Positions 1 through 6,460 of a stretch of 9,697 nucleotides of DNA are shown here, one piece after another. The position numbers and the translations under genes are program-made. The stretch comes from a bacterium HR12 (GTDB lineage Bacteria; Actinomycetota; UBA4738; HRBIN12), in the NCBI GenBank assembly GCA_002898915.1, contig BEHO01000021.1, positions 1-9,697 of the forward strand. Reading direction: 5' to 3'. The number at the start of each line of letters is the position of its first letter. The first letter of the stretch is position 1. Below the pieces are notes generated by a model. That model worked only from the letters and a program-made list of their open reading frames with translations, searched no databases and had not been told where the DNA came from.

Positions 1-204
1 GTGTCGAAGAAGGACGACACGGGCCATTGTAGCCCCCGGGTTGCCGTGAGCTGGGCGGGGGAGGACACTGGGGTCGTGGGCGTGCACGTCGCGGATCCGC
101 GGCGCCTCGCGGCGCTCGTGCTCATCGTCCTGCTCCTCGTCGCGGTCGTCCTCGCCCTCTCGACCCTGACGGCTCCCGAGCCCGTCCCCGTCGGTCGTTC
201 CTGA
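1..204 (+). CDS. Possible small single-pass membrane protein (start uncertain)
   Basis: The frame is open from base 1 and stops at TGA 202-204. The C-terminal half holds one strong hydrophobic helix (about residues 34-57, rich in Leu, Val and Ala). Before it come Arg residues (DPRR) and after it a short Pro-rich tail ending VPVGRS, so the protein would be a tiny membrane peptide or the tail of a longer one. In-frame GTG codons occur at 1, 46, 76 and 82. A purine-rich GGGGGAGG at 57-64 could serve the GTG at 76. Because the frame touches the window edge, the true start may lie upstream. I do not recognise a family. It precedes the response-regulator operon by about 60 bases and may not be functionally linked to it. 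Confidence 0.4.
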   Translation: MSKKDDTGHCSPRVAVSWAGEDTGVVGVHVADPRRLAALVLIVLLLVAVVLALSTLTAPEPVPVGRS

Positions 205-220
205 GCCGTCAACCGGGGGG

Positions 221-267
221 CTCCCCCTGCCGATATGCGGGGTGGAGACCGCACCAGGCAGGGGGAG
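221..267 (+). promoter_or_regulatory. Long hairpin enclosing the ribosome binding site of the response-regulator gene
   Basis: CTCCCCCTGCC at 221-231 is perfectly complementary to GGCAGGGGGAG at 257-267, an 11-bp stem that ends on the base before the ATG at 268. The 25-nt loop holds a second stem, TGCGG 236-240 with CCGCA 249-253. The 3' arm is the only strong Shine-Dalgarno sequence for that ATG, so the folded RNA would block initiation. An alternative hairpin, GGGGG 215-219 with CCCCC 223-227, would use the same C-run and free the ribosome binding site. No U-run follows, so it does not look like a classical terminator. The pairing is seen directly. The regulatory role is inference. Confidence 0.5.
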
Positions 268-636
268 ATGGGCTCGATCCTGGCCATCGAGGACGACCGG
301 ACCGTGGGGCTCGTGCTGGAGCACGTGCTCGAGACGGCGGGCCACGAGGTCCGCGTGGCGCGCGACGTCGCCGACGGGCGCGGAGCGCTCGCGGAGGGGC
401 GCTACGACCTGATCGTGCTCGACCTGAACCTCCCGGACGGGAGCGGCCTCGACCTGCTGCGCGAGATCCGGCAGGGCGGCGGCGCGTCGACGCCGGTGCT
501 CGTGCTCTCGGGGATGCGGCAGGAGGAGGTCGTGGTCCGCGGCTTGCGGCTCGGCGCCGACGACTACGTGACGAAGCCGTTCTCCCCCCACGAGCTGCTC
601 GCGCGCGTCGAGCGCTGGCTCAAGGCCAGGGGGTAG
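268..636 (+). CDS. Stand-alone response-regulator receiver domain protein (CheY-like)
   Basis: This 122-residue protein is one complete receiver domain with no output domain. Visible motifs are the acidic pocket E8-D9-D10, phospho-acceptor D52 in LIVLDLNLPDG, the conserved hydroxyl residue S81, switch aromatic Y100 and K103 in GADDYVTKPF, all at canonical spacing. The pattern resembles OmpR/PhoB-type receivers. It presumably takes phosphate from a histidine kinase not present here and acts through protein contact rather than DNA binding. I chose ATG 268 because the domain starts there. An in-frame ATG at 235 would add an 11-residue charged tail and lies in the loop of the upstream hairpin. 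The stop is four bases before the HEAT-protein start, so the two genes are surely cotranscribed. It probably controls the downstream HEAT/glycosyltransferase module. Confidence 0.9.
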   Translation: MGSILAIEDDRTVGLVLEHVLETAGHEVRVARDVADGRGALAEGRYDLIVLDLNLPDGSGLDLLREIRQGGGASTPVLVLSGMRQEEVVVRGLRLGADDYVTKPFSPHELLARVERWLKARG

Positions 637-640
637 CCCC

Positions 641-1843
641 GTGTGGCGCCGGTTCGGCGACCTCGGCTTCGCCGCGCTCGTGGCGGTCGTGATCACCGTG
701 GAGGCCGTCCCCCTCGTCTGGCTCACCTGGGTCGTCCTCGGCGACCTGGGGCACCACGAGGGCCTGACCTGGATCCTGCTCGGCGGTGTGGCGACCGCGG
801 CCCTCGGTCTGGTCGTGGTGACGGCGTACCTCCTCGCGTACCAGACGGTGAGCGACCGGCGCGCCGCGGCGCTCGCACGGGCCCGGGGCGAGTGGGTCGC
901 GCGCTGGCTCCGGGTCCTCGCGGGGAGGGAGCCCGAGCCCGCCGGTCCCCTCGGGCGCGACGCCGTGGGGGCGCTGCTCGAGCTCCGAGAGGCCGTGCGG
1001 GGCGCCGAGGCCGAGCGGCTCCTCGAGCTGCTCCGGCGGTACGGGGTCGGCGACGGGCTCGAGGGTCGCGTGCGCGGTCACCGGATCGCCCGGCGGCTCC
1101 AGGCCCTCGAGGACCTGGCCCGAGCTCGTGCCCCGGAGGCCATGCCGACCCTCCTCGCGGCGGTGATCGACCCCGACCGCCGGGTCCAGGTGGCGGCGGC
1201 GAGGGCGGCCGCGCGGACCCTGGCGGACGTCGAGGACCCCGGGACGCGGGAGGAGCTCGCGGAGGCGTTCGCGGCGAGCCTCGTCGCCGCGGCCCTTCCC
1301 TTCGGGGTGATCGAGGAGGTGCTGCTCCTCGCCGACGAGGCGGCCCCCGCCCTCGTCCGGGCGATCCTCGCGCGGGAGGACGTCCCCGCCCCCTTCGTCC
1401 GCGCCGCCCTCGACGCGGTGGGGCGGCTCGGGCTGCTCCCGTTCGGGGACGCGGCCGTGGCCCGGCTCTCGCACCCCGACCCGGAGGTGCGGGCGGCCGC
1501 GCTGCGCGCGGTGGCGCGGCTGCACGTGCTGCCCGAGGGGGCGCGGGAGGCGGTCCGCGCGGCCCTGGACGACGAGGTCGAGTTCGTCCGGATCCACGCG
1601 ACCGCCGCGGCGGCCCTCCTGCCGAGGGAGGAGGCGCTGGCGGCGCTGTGGGCGAGGCTCGGGGACCCCTCGTGGTGGGTGCGGCGGGCGGCGGCAGACG
1701 CGCTCGCCGGGCTGGGTCGCGCGGGGCTCGCGGAGCTCGGGCACGCGGCTCGGGCGCACCCGGACCGGTACGCGCGGGACATGGCGGCGCAGGCCCTGCG
1801 CGACCGCACCGAGCGGGTGGTGGCGGAGGCGGTGGCGCGGTGA
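641..1843 (+). CDS. Membrane-anchored HEAT-repeat protein
   Basis: This 400-residue protein starts at GTG 641, four bases after the response-regulator stop, with AGGGGG at 628-633 seven bases upstream. Residues about 8-34 and 41-66 form a two-helix membrane hairpin. The rest is Ala/Arg/Leu-rich helical sequence, predicted cytoplasmic, with recognisable HEAT repeats. The clearest are near 178-194 (DPDRRVQVAAARAAA), 278-294 (HPDPEVRAAALRAVARL), 308-324 and 340-358 (GDPSWWVRRAAADALAGLG). HEAT solenoids are protein-binding scaffolds, and no catalytic motif is seen. Its end overlaps the glycosyltransferase start by four bases, indicating translational coupling. I infer an adaptor that tethers or regulates the glycosyltransferase, perhaps docking the receiver protein. 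Its two-helix anchor recalls small partner subunits such as PgaD, but no homology is claimed. Confidence 0.85.
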   Translation: MWRRFGDLGFAALVAVVITVEAVPLVWLTWVVLGDLGHHEGLTWILLGGVATAALGLVVVTAYLLAYQTVSDRRAAALARARGEWVARWLRVLAGREPEPAGPLGRDAVGALLELREAVRGAEAERLLELLRRYGVGDGLEGRVRGHRIARRLQALEDLARARAPEAMPTLLAAVIDPDRRVQVAAARAAARTLADVEDPGTREELAEAFAASLVAAALPFGVIEEVLLLADEAAPALVRAILAREDVPAPFVRAALDAVGRLGLLPFGDAAVARLSHPDPEVRAAALRAVARLHVLPEGAREAVRAALDDEVEFVRIHATAAAALLPREEALAALWARLGDPSWWVRRAAADALAGLGRAGLAELGHAARAHPDRYARDMAAQALRDRTERVVAEAVAR

Positions 1844-3240
1844 GGGCGCTCGAGCTCGTCCAGGTCGGCCTGCTCACGTACTTCGTGGTGCTGAACCTCA
1901 TCTACTCGGGCCTGTCCTTCATCGGGCTGCGGACCGTGGTCGTGCACGCGCGCGAGCTCTCGGATCTCGCCCTGCGGGATCTCCTCGAGCGAGAGGTCTA
2001 CCGACCCGTCTCGATCCTCGTCCCGGCCTTCAACGAGGAGCGGACCATCGTCGCCGCGGTCCGCTCGTTCCTCGCGCTCCAGTACCCGCGCTTCGAGGTG
2101 ATCGTGGTCTCCGACGGTTCGACCGACGGGACCCTCGAGCGCCTCATCGAGGCCTTCGCCCTCGTCGAGGACCCGCGCGTGTGGTCGGCCAGGCTGCCGA
2201 CGCGCCCGGTCCGCCGGGTGCTGCGCTCCCTGCGCCACCCCGAGCTGGTCGTGGTGGACAAGGAGAACGGCGGCAAGTCCGACGCGCTGAACGCCGCCAT
2301 CAACCTGGCGCGCTACCCGCTCATCGCCCCGGTCGACGCGGACTCCGTCCTCGACGCGCAGGCGATCCTGCGGGCCTCCCGGGTGTTCGTGGAGGACGAG
2401 ACGGTGCTCGCCGTCGGGGGCACGGTGCGCCCGCTGAACGGGGCCACGTTCCGGAGCGGTCGGCCCGTCTCGATGCGGGTGCCCTCGGGGTGGCTGGAGC
2501 GCTTCCAGATCGTGGAGTACGCGCGGGCGTTCTTCCTCGGGAGGACCGGGTGGACCCGGCTTGGCACCGTGCTCATCATCTCCGGCGCGTTCGGGCTGTT
2601 CCGCCGGGACGCGGTGGTCCGGGTGGGCGGGTTCTGGACGGGGACCGTGGGGGAGGACATGGAGCTCGTGCTGCGCCTGCACCGCGAGTACCGGCGAGCG
2701 GGGCTCCCGTACCGCATCGTGGTCGCGCCGGATCCGATCTGCTGGACCGAGGTGCCCTCGGATCTCCGCACGCTGCTGCGCCAGCGCAGCCGGTGGCATC
2801 GGGGGCTCTGGCAGAACCTCTGGCGCCACCGCGGCATGCTCCTCGACCCGCGGTACGGGCGCATCGGGATGCTCGGGCTGCCCTATTTCTGGCTCTTCGA
2901 GGCCCTCGCCCCCGTGGTCGAGGTCGTGGGGCTCGTCACCTTCGGGATCTCCCTCGCGCTCGGCGTGGTGGACCCGGGGATCTTCGCCCTGTTCCTCGCC
3001 ATGGCGGTCCTGCACGGGATGCTGCTCTCGCAGATCGCCGTGGGGGTCGAGGCCATGCTCCTCGAGCGCTACCCGCGGATCTCGGACCGGCTCCGACTGC
3101 TCGCGGCGGCCTTCCTCGAGTTCCTGGGGTTCCACCAGCTCCTCGCCCTCGACCGGTTCGTCGCCACGCTGCGGGTCCTGCGGGGCAGGGGCGGATGGGG
3201 CGCGATGCGCCGGGCGGGGATCCCGACCGCTACCAGCTGA
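1840..3240 (+). CDS. Processive-type family 2 glycosyltransferase, integral membrane
   Basis: This 466-residue protein begins at GTG 1840 inside the GTGA overlap with the HEAT gene. GGAGG at 1825-1829 is a plausible ribosome binding site. The frame stays open to base 643, but that extension is a shadow of the HEAT gene. One N-terminal TM helix (about 7-30) precedes a GT-A catalytic domain with VPAFNEE (61-67), D92 in SDGSTDGT, the metal-binding DAD (166-168), the general-base region GED (271-273) and QRSRW (315-319). The last is the Q-x-x-R-W signature of processive beta-glycan synthases such as PgaC, HasA and BcsA. About three to four further TM segments follow (around 343-376, 379-402 and 417-435). 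It should use a nucleotide sugar at the inner membrane face to build a polysaccharide or glycolipid. The sugar cannot be predicted. No PilZ domain is present, so control may come from the receiver and HEAT partners. Confidence 0.92.
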   Translation: MRALELVQVGLLTYFVVLNLIYSGLSFIGLRTVVVHARELSDLALRDLLEREVYRPVSILVPAFNEERTIVAAVRSFLALQYPRFEVIVVSDGSTDGTLERLIEAFALVEDPRVWSARLPTRPVRRVLRSLRHPELVVVDKENGGKSDALNAAINLARYPLIAPVDADSVLDAQAILRASRVFVEDETVLAVGGTVRPLNGATFRSGRPVSMRVPSGWLERFQIVEYARAFFLGRTGWTRLGTVLIISGAFGLFRRDAVVRVGGFWTGTVGEDMELVLRLHREYRRAGLPYRIVVAPDPICWTEVPSDLRTLLRQRSRWHRGLWQNLWRHRGMLLDPRYGRIGMLGLPYFWLFEALAPVVEVVGLVTFGISLALGVVDPGIFALFLAMAVLHGMLLSQIAVGVEAMLLERYPRISDRLRLLAAAFLEFLGFHQLLALDRFVATLRVLRGRGGWGAMRRAGIPTATS

Positions 3241-5137
3241 TCGGGGGGATGCCGAGGGGATCGCTCTCGGCCCCGTACCGGCCCGGACCGTAGCGCGAGA
3301 GGTCCTGCCTCGCGAGCTCGGCGAGGAAGGAGCGGGGGAGGACGGCGGCGAAGATCCGCTTGTCGAGCCGGTCCTCATCGATGGCCTCCTCGGGCACGTA
3401 GGGGCCGATGTTCTCGCCGTAGCGGTAGTCGGCCAGCCATGCCGCGATCTCGGCATCGGAGATGCCGGCGTCCGCCAGCGCGCGCTCCGACAGGTAGATC
3501 TCGGAGGGCACGACGGCCTCGATGAGCCCGAAGACCGAGCGGCCGAAGGCGCGGGCGAGGTCCTCCTCGATCTGGATCGGGTCGAGGCGGACCCCGCCCG
3601 CGAGGTTCACGATGGGGCACTGGCCGTGGTCGGCGGTGACGATGAGGACGAACCCGCCGGGGCCGAAGCGCTCCTCGAGCAGGCGCGCCACGCGGCCGAT
3701 CTGGCGGTCGGTCTCGGCGATGGCGATGCGCTCGCGCTCCGAGAGGTAGTTGTAGACGTGGCCGGCGTAGTCCGGGGCCTTCACGTTGATGTAGAGGAGG
3801 CTGGTGCCCCGGCCCTCGCCGATCGGCTCCGCGTCGAAGGTCGCCTCGATGAGGTCCCCTTGGTACTCGATGATGGGCGGGGTGCAGCAGAGCGCCTTCC
3901 TGCCGAGGGGCGTGAACTCGTCGTCGATCCCGGGGTCGGGGTAGGCGGCGGCGAGCTCGTCGAGGCGGTCCAGCCCCGGGAAGGACCGGGGCAGCCGGTA
4001 CAGGTCGGGGTTCTGGGGGATCCAGCCGCCGCCCCCGTCCTCGTCCCAGAGGACGGCCACCGGCTTGTCGCCGAGGGGCCGGCGCCCGCCCCGTCCGAGC
4101 ATCCCGAGGTGCCAGATCTGGTAGCCGAGCTCGCCGACCCAGGCCCCGTCGTCGGTCCGCTCGTTCCAGGCGTCGGCGAGGGTCGGCACGAGCAGGAACG
4201 AGGGGTCGGCGCGGCCGGGCTCGCCCCAGGCCTTCACCGGGCGGCCCCGGTAGCGGAGGTTATGGCCGGTGATGCCGTGGGTGCGGGGGAAGGCCCCGGT
4301 GCCGATCGTGGCGTGGGCGCAGGCCGTCACGGCGGGGAACGTGCCGACGATCGCGTTGCGGTACACGAGGCTCTGGCGCATCAGCCGCTTCATCTCCGGC
4401 CACGCGGTGCGGGCCGGGTCGGGGTCGTCCCAGTGCTGCAGCACGTTCCACCCGCCGCCGTCGATGACGAACGTCACGACCACCTTCGGCGGGCGACCCG
4501 GCGGCTCGATCCCCGGGAGTGGACGTCCCTCGGGCGCGCGGAAGTCCTCGAAGCCGATGAGACGGGCGGTGGTCGGCGCCAGGTCGGCGAGGGTCACGCG
4601 CTCGGTGCGGTCGCCCGGCTCCACGATCCCCGGGGCGTAGACGAACAGGGGGATCCGCTCCAGGTACATCCAGACCGAGGCGTGGCTGCTCCGCGGGTCG
4701 TTGCGGACGAGCGTGCGGGACTCGTTCGCGTAGTTCGACGAGTTGTAGGGGGCGAGGACGAGCTGGAGGTCCCCGGAGCGCTCGGGGTGGAACTGCCGCA
4801 CGACGAGCTCCAGGTGCTCCGCCCCGAGGTCGCGGGCCATCGCCTCGAGCGTCGGGCGGGGGTCGGGTCGGACCAGGGCCTTGGCGACGCGCCCGGCCGC
4901 CGTCCCGCCCGCCACCGTCACCAGGCCGAGCCCCGAGAGCAGCGCGAGGAACCGGCGGCGCTCCGGGTCCGGGGGTCCCTCGACGGCCACGCCGTTCCGG
5001 CCCACGGCCACCGCGGTCGCCGCCACGAGCAGCCCCGCGAGGGCGGCCGCGACGAGGCTGCCGCCGAGCGCGAGGACGAACGCGAGCGCGCCGGCGGCGA
5101 GCGCGAGGGCGACGAGGAGCGAGCGGGTCGGCCGCAT
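3230..5137 (-). CDS. Membrane-anchored alkaline-phosphatase-superfamily phosphohydrolase, apparently circularly permuted
   Basis: 635 residues, ATG at 5137. Two TM helices (about 6-24 and 27-46) are followed by a Tat-like RRxFL (R60-L64) and a third hydrophobic stretch (64-82), so the catalytic part is probably outside the cell membrane. The core carries the metal-nucleophile set of the NPP/PafA-type family: D226 (FVIDGGG), nucleophile T271 (FPAVTACAHATIG), D456 and H460 (KAPDYAGH), D503 and H504 (TADHG). The usual last metal-ligand His after TADHG is absent: there is no His between 505 and the end. Instead, residues 122-213 match the normal C-terminal block: GDLQLVLAP, then RSSHAS with H152, then RIPLFVYAPGIV, then ADLAPTTARLIG. 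H152 could complete the site. The substrate is unknown (phosphate mono- or diester). It converges on the glycosyltransferase and lies 32 bases after the aminomethyltransferase. Confidence 0.88.
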   Translation of the reverse strand: MRPTRSLLVALALAAGALAFVLALGGSLVAAALAGLLVAATAVAVGRNGVAVEGPPDPERRRFLALLSGLGLVTVAGGTAAGRVAKALVRPDPRPTLEAMARDLGAEHLELVVRQFHPERSGDLQLVLAPYNSSNYANESRTLVRNDPRSSHASVWMYLERIPLFVYAPGIVEPGDRTERVTLADLAPTTARLIGFEDFRAPEGRPLPGIEPPGRPPKVVVTFVIDGGGWNVLQHWDDPDPARTAWPEMKRLMRQSLVYRNAIVGTFPAVTACAHATIGTGAFPRTHGITGHNLRYRGRPVKAWGEPGRADPSFLLVPTLADAWNERTDDGAWVGELGYQIWHLGMLGRGGRRPLGDKPVAVLWDEDGGGGWIPQNPDLYRLPRSFPGLDRLDELAAAYPDPGIDDEFTPLGRKALCCTPPIIEYQGDLIEATFDAEPIGEGRGTSLLYINVKAPDYAGHVYNYLSERERIAIAETDRQIGRVARLLEERFGPGGFVLIVTADHGQCPIVNLAGGVRLDPIQIEEDLARAFGRSVFGLIEAVVPSEIYLSERALADAGISDAEIAAWLADYRYGENIGPYVPEEAIDEDRLDKRIFAAVLPRSFLAELARQDLSRYGPGRYGAESDPLGIPPISW

Positions 5138-5169
5138 GGGTCGACCCTATGTTCGCAGACGGGGGCCCG

Positions 5170-6366
5170 CTACTGCCGCTTGCGGGGGAGGTCGAGGAAC
5201 GGGAGCTCGACGACGGTGGCCGGCACCCGCCCGCGCTCGCCCTCGACGCTCCACTCGATCTCCAGCCGCTGCCCGGGGGCCGAGAGCTCGGGCGGCACGG
5301 AGCCGAAGCCGACCATCTTCTTGATCGTCAGCCCCCAGGTGACGCTCGTCGCCCGCCCCACGTGCTTGCCGCCCCGGTACAGCGGCACCGGGTCCCGCTG
5401 CACGAAGGGAGAGGCGACGGGGGCGAGCCCGTGCTTCGCGTACAGGGCCTCGATCGAGGGCCAGTCCACCTGGATGCCGACGAGCCGGCGCCGGGGGCCG
5501 CCCGCGGCCTGCTCGGCCTGGAGCGCCCGCTTGCCCACGAAGTTCGCCTTGCCGAAGTCGACGAAGCGTCCGAGACCGATCTCGAACGGGGAGTAGAAGT
5601 CCTGGGGCGCCGTGCTCGTCGCGTGGCGGGCGCTCGTGTACTCGACGTCCACCATGATGAGCCCGGCCTCGACCCGCGCCACGTCGAGGGCGCGCACGCC
5701 GACCGGCCGGATCTGGTGGTCCTGCCCGGCCTCCCAGACCGCGTCCCACACCTCGAGGGCTCCCTCGACCGGCACCCAGATCTCGTAGCCGAGGTCGCCG
5801 GTGTAGCCGGTGCGGGTGACGTCCACCTCGACGCCGGCGATCTCGGTCCGGCGGTGGCCGAAGTAGCGGAGGTCCTTCCAGTCCTGGCCCGTCGCGCGCT
5901 CGAGCACGTCGCGCGAGCGCGGGCCCTGGAGGGCGAGCCCGGCGATGTCCTCGGAGACGTCGGGGATCTCGACGTCGAGCCCCGCGGCGTTCATCTGGAG
6001 CCAGCGGAGGGTCTGGTCGGCGGCGGTGAGGAAGAACCGGTCCTCGGCCAGGCGCGCCACGTTGCCGTCGTCGAGGACCTTCCCGTCGTCGTCGCACCAG
6101 CAGGTGTAGAAGACCCTCCCCACGGCGAGCTTGTTCACGTCGCGGACGATGACCCGGTCCACGAGGCGCGCCGCGTCGGGGCCCGTGATGAGGAACTTGT
6201 AGAGCGGCGAGGTGTCGAACAGGGCCGCGAACTCCCGGATCGCGTTGTACTCGATGTCGTGGAAGTCGTGGTAGACGGCGGCGGCCCAGTACCCGGCCCA
6301 CTCGCCCCAGGCCATCTTCGTGTTGAGCGCGGACGTGCGCGGGTGGAAGGCGGTACCGACGCTCAC
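5170..6366 (-). CDS. GcvT/DmdA-like tetrahydrofolate-dependent aminomethyltransferase family protein
   Basis: 398 residues. I chose GTG 6366 because AGGAGG (6377-6372) sits five bases upstream. An in-frame ATG at 6429 gives only a Gly-rich extension. Visible GcvT-fold marks are FDTSPLYKF (50-58, replacing FDVSHMG), the conserved acidic pair D99-D100 (KVLDDGNV) at the place of the catalytic Asp, TGYTGDLGYEIWV (187-199), ALDVARVEAGL (227-237) and GLGRFVDFGKANFVGKRAL (264-282). A C-terminal barrel starts near 290. Family members move a one-carbon unit from an N-, O- or S-methyl donor to tetrahydrofolate in the cytoplasm. No gcvH or gcvP is nearby and the Asn usual after the DD region is missing (LTAAD). 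I therefore favour a demethylase-like relative (DmdA, LigM or sarcosine/dimethylglycine type) over a true glycine-cleavage T protein. The substrate cannot be assigned. Confidence 0.85.
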   Translation of the reverse strand: MSVGTAFHPRTSALNTKMAWGEWAGYWAAAVYHDFHDIEYNAIREFAALFDTSPLYKFLITGPDAARLVDRVIVRDVNKLAVGRVFYTCWCDDDGKVLDDGNVARLAEDRFFLTAADQTLRWLQMNAAGLDVEIPDVSEDIAGLALQGPRSRDVLERATGQDWKDLRYFGHRRTEIAGVEVDVTRTGYTGDLGYEIWVPVEGALEVWDAVWEAGQDHQIRPVGVRALDVARVEAGLIMVDVEYTSARHATSTAPQDFYSPFEIGLGRFVDFGKANFVGKRALQAEQAAGGPRRRLVGIQVDWPSIEALYAKHGLAPVASPFVQRDPVPLYRGGKHVGRATSVTWGLTIKKMVGFGSVPPELSAPGQRLEIEWSVEGERGRVPATVVELPFLDLPRKRQ

Positions 6367-6397
6367 GGGAACCTCCTGTTCGAGCCGTCCGCCCCCG

Positions 6398-6403
6398 AGT
6401 ATG
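6398..6403 (-). promoter_or_regulatory. Tentative -10 element for the aminomethyltransferase gene
   Basis: Read on the minus strand this is CATACT, a four-of-six match to TATAAT, in a very GC-rich 91-base gap. It is the only AT-richer spot between the lipoprotein stop and the AGGAGG of the aminomethyltransferase. No convincing -35 is seen. The palindrome centred at 6454 is about 50 bases upstream, a position more typical of an activator site. Confidence 0.25.
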
Positions 6404-6447
6404 CCGCCGCCCGGCCCGCCGCGACCCACGCGCGGCCGGCGTCGGGC

Positions 6448-6460
6448 TGACCTCAGGTCA
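6448..6460. promoter_or_regulatory. Palindromic operator candidate, copy 1 (TGACCT-C-AGGTCA)
   Basis: This is a perfect 6-bp inverted repeat around a single central base, inside the longer shared block GCTGACCTCAGGTCAC (6446-6461). It overlaps the stop codon of the lipoprotein gene (6458-6460) and lies upstream of the aminomethyltransferase, 88 bases from its start codon. The same block with only the central base changed recurs at 7665-7680. The short dyad with a one-base centre suits a dimeric regulator of GntR/FadR or TetR style. The regulator is not in this window. Confidence 0.5.

Noticed and set aside
643..1839. N-terminal extension of the glycosyltransferase frame upstream of 1840
   Set aside because: The extension is Arg/Gly/Pro low-complexity, overlaps the HEAT gene in another frame, and GTG 1840 gives a normal-length protein starting at the first TM helix.
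1078..3456. Minus-strand open frame of 792 codons opposite the HEAT and glycosyltransferase genes
   Set aside because: Composition is His/Arg/Pro/Ala-rich with no motif or ribosome binding site. The opposite strand encodes well-supported proteins.
5138..5147. Palindrome GGGTCGACCC just before the phosphohydrolase ATG
   Set aside because: Short, GC-rich and overlapping the likely AGGG ribosome binding site. No second copy was found, so an operator role is not supported.
2561..5596. Plus-strand open frame of 1011 codons across the glycosyltransferase and phosphohydrolase
   Set aside because: It is a GC-driven shadow. It runs antisense through a gene with clear catalytic motifs, and its product is low-complexity Arg/Gly/Glu-rich sequence with no domain.
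5149..6450. Plus-strand frame of 433 codons opposite the aminomethyltransferase
   Set aside because: It is an antisense shadow with repetitive Glu/Val/Asp/Pro composition and no recognisable fold.
6367..6457. Possible glycine riboswitch ahead of the GcvT-like gene
   Set aside because: The gap is only 91 bases and shows none of the paired aptamer structure or conserved core expected.
6448..6460. Palindrome as a transcription terminator for the lipoprotein operon
   Set aside because: A 6-bp arm with a one-base centre cannot form a proper loop and no U-run follows. An operator explains it better, especially given the second copy.
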